A stretch of 64,000 nucleotides of DNA from Zingiber officinale (taxonomy: Eukaryota > Streptophyta > Magnoliopsida > Zingiberales > Zingiberaceae): assembly GCF_018446385.1 (NCBI RefSeq), contig NC_056001.1, forward strand, positions 7,955,600-8,019,599. Reading direction: 5' to 3'. The first letter of the stretch is position 1, and each line of letters begins with the position of its first letter. Of the stretch, positions 47,666-60,585 are shown piece by piece. Position numbers and translations under genes: made by a program. The notes under the pieces are model-generated. The model had not been told where the DNA came from. It did not search any database and saw nothing but the letters and a program-made list of their open reading frames with translations.

Positions 47666-48319
47666 AATTATGTTTGGTTGGGTGTAATGTAATCTAGCTT
47701 GTAATATAATCAAATTTGTAATGTAATGTAATGTAATCAAGATTACATTACTACGTTTGGTAATGTAATATATGTAATCTTTGATTACAAAGATGATTAC
47801 ATTCTTTTATTTAGTGTCCATTATTTTTTATAAGGAATGTAATTCATATTATTATAAAATGACAAAAATATCCTGTGACCTCTATCGGCGGTTGCCACAC
47901 CTCTAGCGGAGTTTGCGGCAGTCATCGGCAACCAGCCGCCGCCGCCACCGTCGGTCGCCGCAGTAGGCCACCGTCTTCGCCAATCGGCGACCGGCGACGG
48001 CCGACGACCGGCGCGCGACCGACGACCGGCGGCGGTCGGCGGCAGCGGCCGACGACGAAGGTCGGCGACCGGTGGCGGGCGGCGGTCGACAACAGACTAG
48101 GAGTATATTCGGCATTTAAACTTTGGTGAAACAATAACCTCGTAATGTAATCGGATTACATAGCATTTGCTTTGTAATCCAGATTATAAATTTTCACTAC
48201 CTTTTGTAATCTAGATTACATTACATTACAAGTTTTAAATCAAATCAAATAAAATAATCGACTTTATAATATAATCTGGATTATATTACAAGGTAGATTA
48301 CAGGCTACCAAACGCAGCC
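47666..48319. mobile_element. Harbinger-like MITE with GC-rich core
   Basis: The ends are related inverted sequences: left tatgtttggttgggtgtaat, right reversed ggctgcgtttggtagcctgt, each followed by gtaatct-rich repeats. TAA flanks both sides (47663-47665 and 48320-48322). The arms are AT-rich with repeated gtaatgtaat and gattacatt, while 47880-48115 is extremely GC-rich with cggcgaccggcgacgg-type repeats. No gene is evident in the core. Confidence 0.65.
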
Positions 48320-48322
48320 TAA

Positions 48323-49225
48323 ATGTTAAGCATAAAATCAAAATGATTTATCTTAAGGAATTTTAGTATGGCCTAAAACTATTTGCATCTTATTTAATAT
48401 AATTTTATTTCTATATGATCAATTAACTCACAGTCAATTTTATTTGAAGGTGAATATGGTAAAAAGAAAAAAGTTAAGGGTATTTATCAAAAGAAACGGA
48501 AACTAGAAAATGCCACGAATGGAGGGTAATGTCTGATCCTACTCAAAAGAGTAATATGTCTCAACCTATTCGTATATATCGATTATCATTTTTTAAAAAA
48601 AAAATCATATGAATTATTAATTGATATACAATGTCAGATTCAGTACTATTCTTATTGAGAGGATCGAATTTACCCATGGAGGGACAAGCACAATCAGGTG
48701 TTGAGTATTTTTGGATTTATTTAGATGATCAGCTCGATAATTTCCAAATTAATCGTTTTTTTAAATAAATTTTAAAAAAAAAACATAGAGGGGCAGGCTC
48801 GTAGTTATAACTGAAGGCGGTGTCCGTTTTTGCGGATAAGGTCGATGATATCGTCCGGCGAGGCTTCACCGAGTACAACTGTACACACGACCTCGCTCGA
48901 TCTGCCACCGGCTATTTATTTCATCCATCATCGAGGTGAGCGCGAGCGAGGAAGGAAGACATCCCGACGAGATCTGATATTCTGATCCTTCTATACTCGG
49001 GGAATGATCGTTGCCTTTCGCATTTCGTAGATCCCGTCTTGTTTCTTCGCGACGATTTTCGTATTCGTCTCCCGCACGTCGTCGTTCGTGGCGATCGAAG
49101 GTTGGATTTGGCGGCTCAGCATAGATTCTTTGATCTAGTGTCTGGAAGCCTCCATGGAGCAGTTTTGACGGATTGCTGAGGCCCCCGCCCTCGGAAAGGC
49201 GGTGGATTCATTCTGGAGTCTCCCG
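48323..49225 (+). promoter_or_regulatory. Upstream region and 5' UTR of the kinase gene
   Basis: AT-rich until about 48800, then GC-richer up to the kinase start codon. A weak TATA-like ctatttat lies at about 48909, which would give a 5' UTR of some 290 bases. Position is the only support; no clear regulatory motif is seen. Confidence 0.35.
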
Positions 49226-52200
49226 ATGGGCGGATGTTTTTCTCTCTGTATTGAAAAACGTGAGTGTGCCTTGGCTTTAATCTCCAACAAAGATTCAATT
49301 TTTCTTTTGAAGTTATAACAACGTCTTAGATTAAAAATTAGCGTAGCAAAAGAATATTAGCGTAATATACGTTTACCTATTTATTGGGGAGTAGCATTCG
49401 GTGGCTTATTACATCCGTACTACACTTGGAAGCTATTTCTACTAGATGAACTGCAAATCCAGATTTCATAATATAGTTTTTAGGATTTTGGGATCATCGA
49501 GAGGGTTCGACTGCCATGCCATATCATATGGTGAAAGACAGTGAGGTGAAACACACTGCAGTTTATCCCCGAAGTTGATTTTTCTCGACTTTGAATTTCC
49601 TACTGTTTAGAATATTGTGGGTTGCTGCGTTGACTGACTATGTGATTTAAATCATGAAGTGAGATTATAGAAGTACAATGTGTCTCTTTGCGTATTGGCA
49701 TAAAATGTCAGCTTCCAACACGCCTAAAAATTAAATAAATAAAAATAGGAGCTTTTGTGTTTTTCCACTGATCGGCAACTAATTACCTACTTAAAATACC
49801 TTCTAAGTTAACTCCATGTGATAAGTAATAGACAAGAACCATTTTTCATTATGATCAAATGAACTCAATGAAGATATTTTTTTCCAGCTCATTTGGCTCC
49901 TCACATTACTTGGCCCTGTTCCACAGATCCACCAGGTTAGCTCATGTGACCCGTTTAACCTATCAAGCTCAAGGCATCCAATTCGCTTTGCTCATTTACA
50001 ATATGTATTTGTATGGAGAGTTGAATGAAGAAAGAACAGGTGTTTTTTAGAGAATGAAATCGAAAAAAATAGCCATTCCTAAAATAGATCAAAATAATAA
50101 CTAAGAAGGATGATTTAAGTAATCATCATTTCATGAGAATTAATAGTCTTATTTCATTTTTCACTCAAACATAGAAATTCTTATTCTACGGGAAACATAA
50201 GGAATAGAATACTATTCTAACCAAACAGATGATTACTGGCTTTACTGTCAAGTAAAGGTAAAAAAACTACTAATCAGTGTCATAATTTAAACCAAATTTG
50301 CAGTGGCATAGTGAATCAGGAAAAAGGATTTTTTTTTTTTGTATTCTGGTAGCAGAATTTAAGCCAAATCCATATTGGCACCTTACATGTATTGGGAGCT
50401 AAATTGGAATGATTATGCTCAAGGCCCCAATTAGAGCAATTTTCATTGTTTCCTTAATTGCAGCTAATAAACCTCTGTTTTTTCTTCCAGTGAAACTCAT
50501 TAATACCATCAGGTAGAAAATCAAAGATATTTAACTAAACGCATCATGATAATTAGTAAATAATTGTTCACTTCAAGTGGTTTGCAAGTAAACGTTTGCC
50601 ATCTTCAGAGACACATGTAAAGCTTCCAACTTGATTCTCTTTAATGACCAAAAAGGTGTAGATGATAGAGTCACTTGAGGCTTGTTCGGACTCTAGATAA
50701 GATAAAGAGATAGTGTTAGATCCTTATGTTTCAGCAAAGCTCTTATATATGGCACTAATTTTATCTGCATGATTTTAATCTGCAAGCTTCTGCTCTAATT
50801 TTAATATGTTGACATTTTCTTACTGTTTTAACAGGCAAACTTGCTGCTCCACAAGATCGAGCAAGTGGAAAGTGCCATAATGGTGTAAGCCTTCTACCTC
50901 CTCCAAAGGATATTGAAGATTTGAGACTCATAGCTGAGTATGGAGGTGTCAACAGATTTACATATAGTGAGCTAAGAGCAGCTACTAGATATTTCAGGCC
51001 TGATCAAATTCTTGGAGAGGGTGGTTTTGGAATTGTGTACAAAGGTGTTATAGATGAGAATGTCAGGCCAGGGTTTGAGTCCACCCGAGTTGCTGTGAAA
51101 GAGCTAAACAAAGAAGGGTTCCAGGGGGACAAGGAATGGCTGGTAATTCCATTTCATAGCATCTCTTTACTGTCATATTGAGCTGAGTATTTTCTAACAT
51201 GATTAAATCATCTAACCTGCAGGCTGGGAAGTTTTAGGTAACAGGAAAACAATTTAATAGTCATCTAGACATTTGTAGTTGTAGGAAATGATCAAGCACC
51301 AAAAAATAAATCAGCAAGAAAAGGTTGAGTGCCTTTAATCTGTTTGGAGCAACCTAATCAATCCATTAACAATGACTGGTAATGCAATATTTGCAATATA
51401 CACATTCGACTACCTAAAAGTAGTATATGAAGGGAAAGGGCGTTCTAGTTAGTAGTTGCTACTTATTTAACAGTAGCAATTAATAAATGCATTTTTGTTT
51501 ATTTTTTAACACTTTTTGGCATTTAATATCTTCCTGAAGGGCTCTGTTTCACATCAACTGTTAAGTTAAACTCTAGGTCTCTCAAAGTACTGTAACAAAA
51601 TTAATACAAAATGTGACCCTGTGAAGTATAAGAATTTGATCAAACTTCTAGGAGAAAAAAATGCCAAATAAGTTTTAGCATGTAAAATAGACCTTAATGC
51701 TGTAGAAACAGATTCCATGGAGTTTGGTGCTTGTTCTGTTGTTCTGTTGTTTGCTATTTCTTCTATCTTAATAATAAAATAAGGAAAGAAATTTTATCAT
51801 CAAATTGTTGCTGAAATTTATATTTTAATAATGACTATTGCATCTTCAGGCTGAAGTCAACTACCTTGGGCAATTGAGTCATCCAAATCTTGTTAAACTT
51901 ATTGGTTACTGCTGTGAAGGTGATCACAGGTTGCTGGTTTACGAGTACATGGCTTGTGGCAGTCTTGAAAATCACCTTTTCCAACGTAAGTGATCAAATT
52001 AATTCTTATTGCCGATATTACTTTTAGAAGCGTTTCAATTAGTCTAATATAAGAGCTATAATGTGTTGTAACATGGAACATTTAAAATCCTCGGGCACTA
52101 TCCTAAACTTTCTAGCTAAGTGATTATTCAGGCAAACTTATTGTATTAGGGAGTGATATTTGCACAGTTGTCTTTTGATTCACTTTTAAGAATAGAAGTA

Positions 52201-54722
52201 ATTGTTAGCCAATGTATTTGCACAAGACGGTCTTATAGAGTGTTGCTTTTGCTATGTGGCTTCAATTCTTGGTAAGTTCTTTCAACAGTGCCAGTTGCTA
52301 AGTGAATAAGTTAGCAAAACTTTATTTCAAAGTTTTGGTGTATGGGGTTGGTTTAGGCTCTCTATGATGTTGTCAAATAATTCCTGCTACGTTTTTTTCT
52401 TCTTCACAGGGGTTTGCTTAACATTGCCATGGTCCACTCGTATGAAAATTGCCTTAGGTGCTGCAAAAGGGCTTGCCTTTCTTCATGGAGCTGAAAGATC
52501 CATAATTTATAGAGATTTTAAGGCATCAAACATTTTACTAGATGCGGTTTGTGTTGATCCTTTGTCCTGAAGTGTAACTTCATTCTTGTCAACTTATCGA
52601 AACCCTTAAATGTTATAGTTAGTAACCTGTATAGCATAATGCTTTTCTATATTTATGGTATATTTTAATATGTTTTGTGAATGCCAAACTTGAGAAAGAA
52701 GGCAATAGGAAATTTGAAGGCCGGTGATTTAATGGTACTTAGCAATGAAATTCTGTTTAGAAAATATTTATGAATTAGGGCATCTATCAGATATTCAATT
52801 TTTCATGACAGTGCATTTATATTTGAATTGGATGTAGGATCAAGAATATAGGTTAGCTTTTCACTAAAAAAGTACTGAAAACAGTTATCAAGAAACACGA
52901 GTAGCATAATGATAGACAAATTTATAGTTTTGAGTGTGGTGAAAATGCTACAAATTATGCAAGAACCTGTACCTGATCATTGATTTGACTTTTTGCTTAA
53001 ATAATTGTTTATCATTGAAGATTTAAAAATTGTCGTGGGATATGTTATAGAATATTTTGTCTGAGCTTTATCTTAAGAGGAATTGATGATAAGGTTCATT
53101 TGATCGACAATAGTGTCTGAGTGTATCTCTCTCGTTCCACACACACCTAAACCACACAGATTAAGTGTTGGTAATAATGGTTCAGCAATTTAGTAATGCA
53201 TTGTGATGTTGCAAATGGAACTTGGGACACATGTAAAAGATGATTATTTATGAGCAACTTGGTATCTTATTTTTGCAAGCAGGTTTAACATGATAAAGCT
53301 TAAATGAAAGAATGTAAGTTTAAAATGGAATAGAGATGCTCAAATATGATTGGGAAATAATTACAAATTTGATTCGAATGAAAGTGGCAAAGGCAGCCAA
53401 AGCAAACGTCTCGATGAAAAAAGATTGAAATGTTATCTGGTATTGTTGACTGTATGATCATAGATAGATTCTTATATAGTATGGGATGTGATCCAAGCAG
53501 GTGCAGTGGTTGTAGTTTTTGTAATAAAATCCTTTTTTTTGTGGCTCCAATTTTCTTGACTAATATCTTAACAAATAATAGAGGAAGGATAAGTTCCATA
53601 ACCTTATGTCAGTTGTGTAACTACTTGTTACACAATGATTATTTGTGCCATCTCATTATATTGCTTATTCTTCTGTTCATTTGCAGGACTACAATGCTAA
53701 GCTTTCTGACTTTGGCCTTGCAAAAGAAGGACCCATTGGGGATCAAACTCATGTATCCACCCGAGTCATGGGAACATATGGCTATGCAGCTCCTGAGTAC
53801 ATAATGACTGGTGAGTCATCTATGAATATGGTCCAGGATCTGTCTTTCTCTCTTTCTGTCTACATATATATGTTAAGTGCTATAAAGAACAAATCAATAT
53901 ATAGATAAAAAATGCTCTTAATTAACTTTAAGCTCTTTTGTTCTTAAATCCAAGTATCTATTGAATGATGTTTAGTCAGTAAATATGCTGCTAGTGACTA
54001 CTCTCTTGCTCCTTTAGCAGTTTATTCTCTTAAAATTACATTTTAATTGTTATCTGGATTCAGGCTCTAACCACTATTACATTGGAGATTCAACTAATAT
54101 CTTGGTTTGAAAAATTACAGGCCATTTAACTGCAAGGAGTGATGTTTATGGTTTTGGAGTGGTGCTCCTTGAGATGCTTTTAGGAAGAAAGGCAGTGGAT
54201 AAAAGCAGATCAAATCGAGATTTCAACCTCGTCGACTTCGCTCGCCCACTCTTGATCAACAGCAGGAAGTTACTTAGGATAATTGATCCAAGGATGGATG
54301 GTCAGTACTCAAATAGAGTTGCAGTAGAGGTAGCTAGTATGGCACATCGATGTCTCAGCCATAATCCTAAAGGGAGGCCAACCATGGACCAAGTAGTTGA
54401 GATCCTCCAAGGCATTCAGGATCTGCCTGAAAGCATGGAAGATTTATTGCTTCAGAATGGCAGCATTGCTATCACTCTCTATGAGGCTCCAAAAGAGGAT
54501 GAGACCACTCCAAGTAACTACAAGAAGGAAGATGGGACAAACATGCATCACAGAAGAAGGACAAGGCACGGAAATGAAAGAAGCAAAAGTGAGCCTCCTG
54601 CTGATTTCAACCTGTTCAGCCCCTCACCAGATTCTGATAAGCTGCATCAAGTTACAAAACCAAAATCTAGACGAACAAGGATTGCCAAACCGTCTCTTGA
54701 TCAGCTTTATGATGTATTATAG
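49226..54722 (+). CDS. PBL17: Receptor-like cytoplasmic kinase, RLCK-VII (PBL17-like), 6 exons, 446 aa
   Basis: Exons 49226-49259, 50835-51142, 51850-51985, 52410-52546, 53687-53810 and 54121-54722 join in phase with GT-AG introns (1341 nt, TAG stop). The first exon encodes only [11 protein letters not shown]. Gly2 and Cys4 suit N-myristoylation and palmitoylation, so plasma-membrane attachment is expected. Kinase landmarks: glycine loop GEGGFGIVY (72-79), VAVK Lys100, YRDFKASN catalytic loop (Asp195), DFG at 213-215, activation loop with [10 protein letters not shown], and APE at 240-242. All are intact, so it should be an active Ser/Thr kinase. The tail (about 360-446) is basic and Ser-rich. 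Arabidopsis PBL17 has similar length and closely matching blocks; the subfamily relays signals from immune and other receptor kinases. Assignment to PBL17 rather than a close paralogue is inference. Confidence 0.92.
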
Positions 54723-57700
54723 AGTATTCTCCTTTGCATTTGATCGACTGTTCTCTGCTTTACATATACTCATAATCATTTTTTTTCCTCAATTTGTAAA
54801 GGAGTTGGACGAAAGTTGATCCAAGTCTCAATTTCATAATGGTTGCATCCTAGGTCTAAGCTAGCTTGTAGTTAGATTTAGCCACAGTTGTGCTAAATAA
54901 CAAGAACTGAGTTAACTATATTAAGGCGTGAGTGGATCTTTGGTGTTTTTTTTCCTCTCCGGAGGGAAATGTAAGTAAAATCCTACTACTCTTGGAGAGA
55001 ATGTAATACTCATGGTTATACTGGAGGAAATGGGAAATATAATTACTTTGGTCTTGCTTATAGAAGTCTGGTTAACTTTCTGGCTGCACTCACTTCTTGC
55101 TCGTGGATTCCTTGCTGCATAAGTGATTGGTATTGTTGGCCAGAGCCTAAAGATGGTTTCTACGTGATGTTTTGCGGTAAAAATGGCTTGCTATTTGCTA
55201 TCCTCTCGGAGTTTGGCTAGTAAAGCACTAGTAGCAGGGAAACTCTTGGGCTCCGGACTCGTGGAGAGAAAAAATTATATATATATTTGTTAATGATGAT
55301 ATAATAGGAGATAGAGTTCAATGACGTAAAAGATTCATACATTCGACTCCATTTAATAGAAAAAGACTTAATTATTGTTAGATTTTACAATCCAATTAAT
55401 TCTGAGATAGATATTAACCAAGTAAATTAAGAAAGCATGACATTCTTGACGTGATACTCACATGTAAAATTTTTATCGCTGTAAGTACGTCTTGCATAGG
55501 AATCAAACTTTCATTACTTGAGAGAAATTCTAAGCCTCTTGCCGCCCCAAGCTGCTCAGGGTCAGATGACGATGATGACTACACTAGTGTCCTATGTTTT
55601 GACGGAGAACATTTCATGAATTGGTTAATCCGCATAATGTTTTGACAGAGTAGAATTTGGTTAATCCGACCGATGAATCCATAGCTTTGATGGATCATCG
55701 GGTCCAATACAAAAGATTAACGTGGCCCAGTGGTCGGTAAGAACACTGGGATCGATTCCACAAAAAAAACCTGCTATCTGCTACCTGCTAGCTGCTACCT
55801 GCTCGAGCATAATTACGAAACAGCGAGGCAATCATGTGGCGTCCCACCAGCGACAAGGAAATAGTACGAGAGATCTTGGCAACAGCAGAAAGTTACAGCA
55901 ATTGCTTTCATGTAAAGGACCTGACTACGTCAGTCACCGTCAGCACAGTTCAATCAACGTGATTCGCTTTATGGGCGCCTGTAACGCATTTTATGGATAA
56001 GATCTCCTGTCCCCTCTTTTAAAGTAATATCGTCCGACTAGTGATTTGTCTTTCCAGTGTGTTTTTTTTCCTCTGAAAATTTGTTCAGTTGAATTAGCAA
56101 AAAGAAATTAAAATTCATCAGATAAACAACAAATTGAAGTAGATTCCATTGGAAAAGGAAGAGACCGAAAGAAAAACGGGAAAAAAAATCTGAATGGATC
56201 ATCTGTTCACCAGCTGGAGTAGTTTTAGACAGGGCATTCCGTCATGGTGGAACGACGATAGGATATCTGCAGTTCAGCAAACCATGCCAGGATGAGGTAT
56301 GCCAAACAGTGCTTTCAGAAAGCAACAAGTTTAAACAGCTCCTGGGAATGTTACGCTGGCATGCTTTCTCGAGTAATTAATTTAAGAAGCATTAATGATG
56401 AAACCATTTCAACATCAACAAAAAAAAAAAAGGAGCAATTCATAGGAAAAGCAGGATTAAATAAGGGAATTGGGTTCGTGGATGCTAAAGGGTAGTCGTA
56501 TTATTTTGACAGAATATGATTCCTCTGTAAGAAAAAAATACAAAGTCATGAAGAACACAATACAAGTAGATTTGTCTCTCAAAGATATACCTGATACGTT
56601 AAAAAGTCTCATACAAAGTCATCCACACCATCATGAAGACTTTTCAAAAGCAGATCCGTGCATACATGGCACTCAACGATATGACATCAACATAACCAAA
56701 TCAATCAACATAAGGTTCCAATTTTGGGAAAATGAATGAAGCATCACAAACCCTATCAACAGGCGTCCCACACTCCCCAAGTGGGAGCCATCTTTAATCA
56801 TAAATTGACAAAAAAGGTACAAAATTTCAGAAAAAGGGACTATTGCGGTTTGCCAATAAATGGGTGAGGAAATCTCCAAGCCATGCTCAAAATAAGAATT
56901 CTATGAAATTTCTCCAGCCAAAACAGAAGCAGCAGATTAAGGATAGGATTTGACAACTTGCTATCCTTTTTTTCACCAAACAAGAAAATATTAGCAGTCA
57001 AGTTATTGGAAGGAACATTAAAGAAATTGCACTGATATTGGACTACTACTTAATGAAGACATGCAAGTATAGGAAATTTGGAGAGAGGATATTTTCAGGG
57101 CATGAAATCATGCGACATTGCAGATTATGGAAGATTTGAAAATTTTGACAAAACTGATAAAAAGAAAAGGAAAGAAAAAGTGAATTCTGTGCTGTGACTC
57201 ATCCAGAACTCAGGGGTCAGGCATGAAGGCATGAGCCCCCCCCATATCTCAGTGTGGCCTCCACCCATGATTATATTCCCACAGTAGAGAGGAAACTGCC
57301 CATATCAGTGACAGACCCACCCATCTCTGTCTTCACAGCCCCTTAAAATTGCAAAATCAATAGAATTGGTTCGCTTGTCTGTTTTTGTACTGGAGGATTT
57401 CCAAATGCGAGATTATATAACAAAATATATAGTAGAATTCATCGAGAAATGATATGATCTCCATATCATTCCATCGATCAGACATATTCCATGTATCGCA
57501 ACCGATCGTGCCTATAAATACCCACTGGTTATCGCCTATACGTTGCAATAACAGGTGAGATATGTTTTGCCCTGAGGGAAGGCCAAGTACTTGCTCAAAG
57601 GAAAAATGGAGCAAAGATAATCGTTGAGAGGGCTTCGCATGAAGAGGCGGAGAGTGGAGTGCAGCCAAGGATGACTTGCCGGCATTTTCTCCAACGGAGG

Positions 57701-59559
57701 ACTCTTGTTTGCAGTTGCCGGCAAGTTTGTCCTTGGCTACACTTGGCTCTCTTCTTCTCATGTGATGCTCTTGCGTGATTCAGGCTAGGGATTGCTGCCT
57801 CTAGTTATGGATGCTATCGGTGCCTCTGGTATGGTAAACATCAAAAAAACTAAGATATGCATCATACGGTGAGTATATGAACTTCACTTTGCATCATACG
57901 GTGTAAACTTTCAAAAACCAATGCCACTAAACAATATTAGAAACAAAATCAATAAAGATGCTAGATATCAGTGCTCAAAGGAGAATTTAAAAAAGTAACA
58001 GTGACCTAGCGACCAACTTTACCAGACAAAGCAGCACTACTGATTTAAAATGAGCTAGAGAGAAGGCATGGAAGATACTCATCAATGCTTTAAACCAGTA
58101 CATCTAACAAACTCGATCTCTCTTCTTATGAGTTATGTTTTATTGGCAATTTGAAGTATGCAATTTCTTCCTAATTCATAATTGTTCGAGTTTGTCGCCC
58201 TGATGTTCATGAGTTTTTAGTCTCTTTGGCTTGTGATCTGTGGTATATGCAAGAGATGACATTTGACTTGCTTCTTTTTTGCAGTTCTGGGAATTAATAT
58301 TATACAAGCAGAACATCACAATCCTTGGTGCTGAGTGAATTTCAAATGTTAATATCATCAGTCAGATACTCAAATGTACGTTAGTACGTAGTATCTCCAA
58401 GAAATTATTCTATTCTTGTTGTAATTTAACATTTCTTTTATCTACTTGCACAAGAATAGGAGGGAACAAGTGGAAGAATATAATTCCATCCAATTATTCA
58501 ATTTATAAGGCAAAGACGAAAGGAAGCAAGTCTGAATCTCTTTTCCTCATTTTTTTTTTCTGATCAAGAGTTTGTCTCTAATAAATACAATATAAGTATT
58601 ATGTTTACTGAATGTTATTTAAAAATTGCAGAAGCATCATGAAGCCACTATATTTGATGTCAATTTCACGTTGTTAATTAAAGAAGGAGAGTACCGGCAA
58701 GCCGGCGGAAATGTTCAATTTTTTGATTTATTTTTCTAAAGATGGTTATGGGGCTTGAAATATAAAGAAAAAGAGTACATCAATCATTGCTCTATAGACA
58801 TTTATCTGTGCTAACGGTCCTTTGGTATTTAGCAAATTAAAGATATTAAAAGAAAAGGTTGGGAAAGATCCATTCATTAAAGTTGATCAAACTTGGATCT
58901 TAAAGATATTTCCTTGACAATTTCTACAACATTATTTGTCTTATTTTACCCTCTTATGAGACACTTATCTTTGAGCTGGAATGTTTACAAACTTGCAGAA
59001 GCAAGGAAATGTAAACACACATTTGACATCTCAGACATTTGCTATTATAATTTTATTCTATACAATTGTAGTAAAAAGTATTATGTATCTCGTTTCCTCA
59101 TGTGCTTCTCATAGCTCCTTTTTAGATTATATAAAAGGAGATAAATTGTGTGGTGAGTTTATAATTGTCCGTCAAATGGCTAAGGGGTGTGATGAATTTT
59201 TCTCTGAGAATATACATCCGTCAAAAATTGATCGTCTCTACCCCTTTTAATCAACTAGACACCCGCAGGGACAACAAATTTATAAATGATATTGAAAAGG
59301 TCCATTAGAATGGATAGAATCTTTATAATAGATCCCTAAATAACCTGAAAATCAATGTATTAGTTAAATTAGTCTAAAATACTTGTGTTCAATTAGTTAG
59401 TGGCAAAGGTAATATAAATATTTCTCAATAGTTGTTAATTGTGTGTACGGTCAAATCGTTCTAGTCTCTTCAAAAAAGGGATGCTTTTAGAAGTAAGTTT
59501 GGCAATAAAATTGAAATTAGTTGATATGGCGAATACAGTAGAGCCCGTGAAGTGAAGGT
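54723..59559. other. Intergenic spacer, no recognised gene
   Basis: It begins with the kinase 3' UTR (poly(A) site probably before ~54900). Scattered open frames exist (for example minus 57357-57761, 134 codons; plus 56292-56739), but none shows a domain, splice pattern or codon signature I trust. Isolated features are a tRNA-like patch at 55720 and short TA or T runs. A C run near 57237 stands out in an otherwise unremarkable stretch. Confidence 0.5.
55720..55763 (+). repeat. tRNA-like pol III promoter head (SINE or tRNA relic)
   Basis: TGGCCCAGTGGT resembles an A box and GGATCGATTCC a B box, about 20 bases apart. A run of A and a short tandem of ctgctacctgctagctgcta follow. There is no cloverleaf I can complete, so a truncated SINE or degenerate tRNA is likelier than a working tRNA gene. 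Confidence 0.4.
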
Positions 59560-60040
59560 TGAAGTCAAAAAAATTGATTGATGCGGCGGTTAAAGTTAAG
59601 GAGGGGTCAACATTGAGGGCGGCACGGGCGTATGACTCGACTGAATATCCGATCGGATCCCCGAGTACTCCCGGCTCAACGAAATCCCGAGCCGTGTCTT
59701 AATCCAATTTAGATCTGAACAACACGATCTTATGACTCCGCTAAATAGTCCAGCCGATTAGACCTCTTGTCCGATCAAATCTTGAGTCCTTCCAACTCGA
59801 TGGAATCCCAAGCTGAGTTCTCTTAGCTCGAGTGGATTACTTGTATGCTCGGATCCCGAGTCCTCCAAGCTCAATGAAATCCCAAGTAGAGTCCTCTCGG
59901 CTCAGTCGGACTACTCGCCTGAGCGGACTCTAAGTACTCTAAGAGGCCGAGTTCTCATGACACTGAGTCCTCAGAATGATCAACACTCCTTAGTCGACAC
60001 GACCTCGTCGAAGTACAGAGTCCGACCGAATGTTGGAGGG

Positions 60041-60463
60041 TGTTAAATATCAACTCCAACCCAAATAAAGGATAAAACTTATCCAATAAAAGATAAGAGT
60101 TATAGATAAGATTTGCTATTTAATTATTTATTTTTTCTAATAGATAAAGATGACGACTTGGTAAAAGATAAAATTAAATATATGGTCAAGAGTATTTTTC
60201 TCATTTCATGGATAAGAATTAGAATTTCAATGGCTAGGATTTAATTTAATTGAACGGTCCAGATTGTATGAAGAGTACTATAAATACTCTACCTTGTATT
60301 TAGTTTCAATTATCAATCAAGTATCAATTTGTGAGTCAAAGTTTTTTGTTTTTCTTCTTTGTCTTAGAATTGTGAGTGATCCACAAAAAGGGTGTTGTAG
60401 TGTTGTTATTGTTAGTGTAAGACAAGTAATTTATTTACTTATTTGTTGGTCCAATTTTCAACA
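60041..60463 (+). repeat. 5' LTR of the gene-capturing element
   Basis: It matches 62899-63322 almost perfectly. A TATA-like actataaatac lies at about 60276-60286, a candidate LTR promoter. The initiator-Met primer site follows two bases after its end. Confidence 0.93.
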
Positions 60464-60585
60464 ATTGGTATCAGAGCCAAGTTAATCAGGGATTATTCTT
60501 GGTGGAGCTATCTTAGATTGTGAGGAGTTTTATGCTTTACAAGTTTTTTAATCAAACTTGTTTGGTATAATCAAAGATTTTCGAC

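Noticed and set aside
47875-48134. Arg/Gly-rich frames on both strands
   Set aside because: Produced by the cgg/cga repeats of the MITE core, open on both strands in several phases.
57357-57761. 134-codon minus-strand frame
   Set aside because: No recognisable domain, no splice partner and no promoter or neighbour support; kept only as spacer.
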